Shown: piece after piece, positions 5,284 to 5,615 of the stretch
Position numbering within the stretch: position 1 is the stretch's first letter
How the letters are laid out: the number at the start of each line of letters is the position of its first letter
From: an uncultured Litorilinea sp.
GTDB taxonomy: Bacteria > Chloroflexota > Anaerolineae > Caldilineales > Caldilineaceae
Reading direction: 5' to 3'
Assembly: GCA_946885925.1 (NCBI GenBank)
Contig: CAMPHP010000255.1
Coordinates: 1-5,615, forward strand
Length of the DNA stretch: 5,615 nucleotides
Position numbers and translations under genes: made by a program
The notes under the pieces: model-generated
What the model saw: the letters and a program-made list of their open reading frames with translations, nothing else
Databases searched by the model: none
Told to the model about the DNA's origin: nothing

Positions 5284-5615
5284 ATGAAGATTGTAGATGT
5301 TACCGTCGAGACCTTTCACTATCGCTCGCAAATTGTGCGCGATTCCGACGGTCACGGACACCCCGGCCCTGAGCACGACGCCACCGCCGCGCTCACCACC
5401 ATCATCACCGATGAGGGCATTAAAGGCTATTCCTTTGCTAGCATTGCCCAAGGTACATTAGAGGGTATTATCAAACCAGTGCTCATCGGCCAAGACCCCC
5501 ACTATCGCGAGCATTTGTGGCAGCAACTCAAGGAACGCCAGCGGCTCAACCTCGCCACCCTCACTGACAAGGTTCTCACCGTAGTTGACCTGGCGTTGTG
5601 GGACATTGCAGGCAA
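5284..5615 (+). CDS. Enolase-superfamily (mandelate racemase/muconate lactonizing) enzyme, N-terminal domain, runs off right edge
   Basis: An open frame from ATG at 5284 to the window end encodes 110 complete codons. It matches the capping domain of the mandelate racemase/muconate lactonizing group: the opening strand 'MKIVDVTVETF' (1-11), a flexible substrate-loop segment 'RDSDGHGHPGPEHDA' (19-33), 'LTTIITDEGIKGYSF' (37-51), 'IIKPVLIGQDP' (62-72), and the hallmark 'VVDLALWDIAG' (100-110) that leads into the barrel. The catalytic lysine, metal-binding acids and general base lie in the barrel, beyond the window, so the reaction cannot be read. Members dehydrate sugar acids (galactarate, gluconate, arabinonate) or isomerise sugar lactones. 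A good ribosome site AGAGGA (5271-5276) sits 7 nt before the ATG. The preceding SDR gene supports a sugar-acid oxidation pathway. Confidence 0.88.
   Translation, partial: MKIVDVTVETFHYRSQIVRDSDGHGHPGPEHDATAALTTIITDEGIKGYSFASIAQGTLEGIIKPVLIGQDPHYREHLWQQLKERQRLNLATLTDKVLTVVDLALWDIAG

Noticed and set aside
5197..5451. 84-residue minus-strand frame over the SDR-enolase spacer
   Set aside because: It covers the start of the enolase-superfamily gene, whose N-terminal motifs and ribosome site are clear on the plus strand.

Overview
The window looks like chromosomal DNA of a Chloroflexota bacterium with roughly balanced base composition. This assignment is inference from protein style, not a database match. 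It rests on the degenerate PP2C-like protein with its 'GNLYxxVEVTG' opening, the LysW-type zinc ribbon, the long RecX with an N-terminal extension, and the mixture of ATG and TTG starts. I see no tRNA, rRNA, CRISPR array or transposase.

Layout, left to right: (1) 1-721, minus strand, the N-terminal 240 residues of a PP2C-fold protein that seems to have lost its metal-binding aspartates; a near-consensus promoter sits so close to the start that the mRNA should be leaderless. (2) 722-1066, divergent intergenic region. (3) 1067-3333, plus strand, three genes in a row: a CaCA-family Ca2+/Na+ antiporter, a small LysW-like zinc ribbon with a roughly 90-residue, two-thirds acidic tail, and a YigZ/IMPACT-family protein. 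(4) 3336-3980, minus strand, recX, convergent with the YigZ gene with only 2 bp between the stop codons. (5) 3981-4340, divergent regulatory region with a 7-bp inverted repeat and LexA-like motif near recX, and three tandem 15-bp repeats followed by a good promoter facing right. (6) 4341-5189, an NAD-dependent sugar epimerase/dehydrogenase (extended SDR), and (7) 5284 to the right edge, the N-terminal domain of an enolase-superfamily (mandelate racemase/muconate lactonizing) enzyme. The last two probably belong to a sugar-acid catabolic operon.

The most unusual item is the LysW-like protein at 2232-2648. It keeps the two CxxC knuckles and the 'DPLELELAPE' segment of the lysine/arginine biosynthesis carrier LysW, but the C-terminal EDWGE that carries the substrate is replaced by 'DDLWED' and a long Asp/Glu tail. 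It therefore cannot work as a normal amino-group carrier. It lies 61 bp behind a Ca2+/Na+ antiporter, so a role as an acidic, possibly calcium-binding partner is a testable idea, not a demonstrated one.
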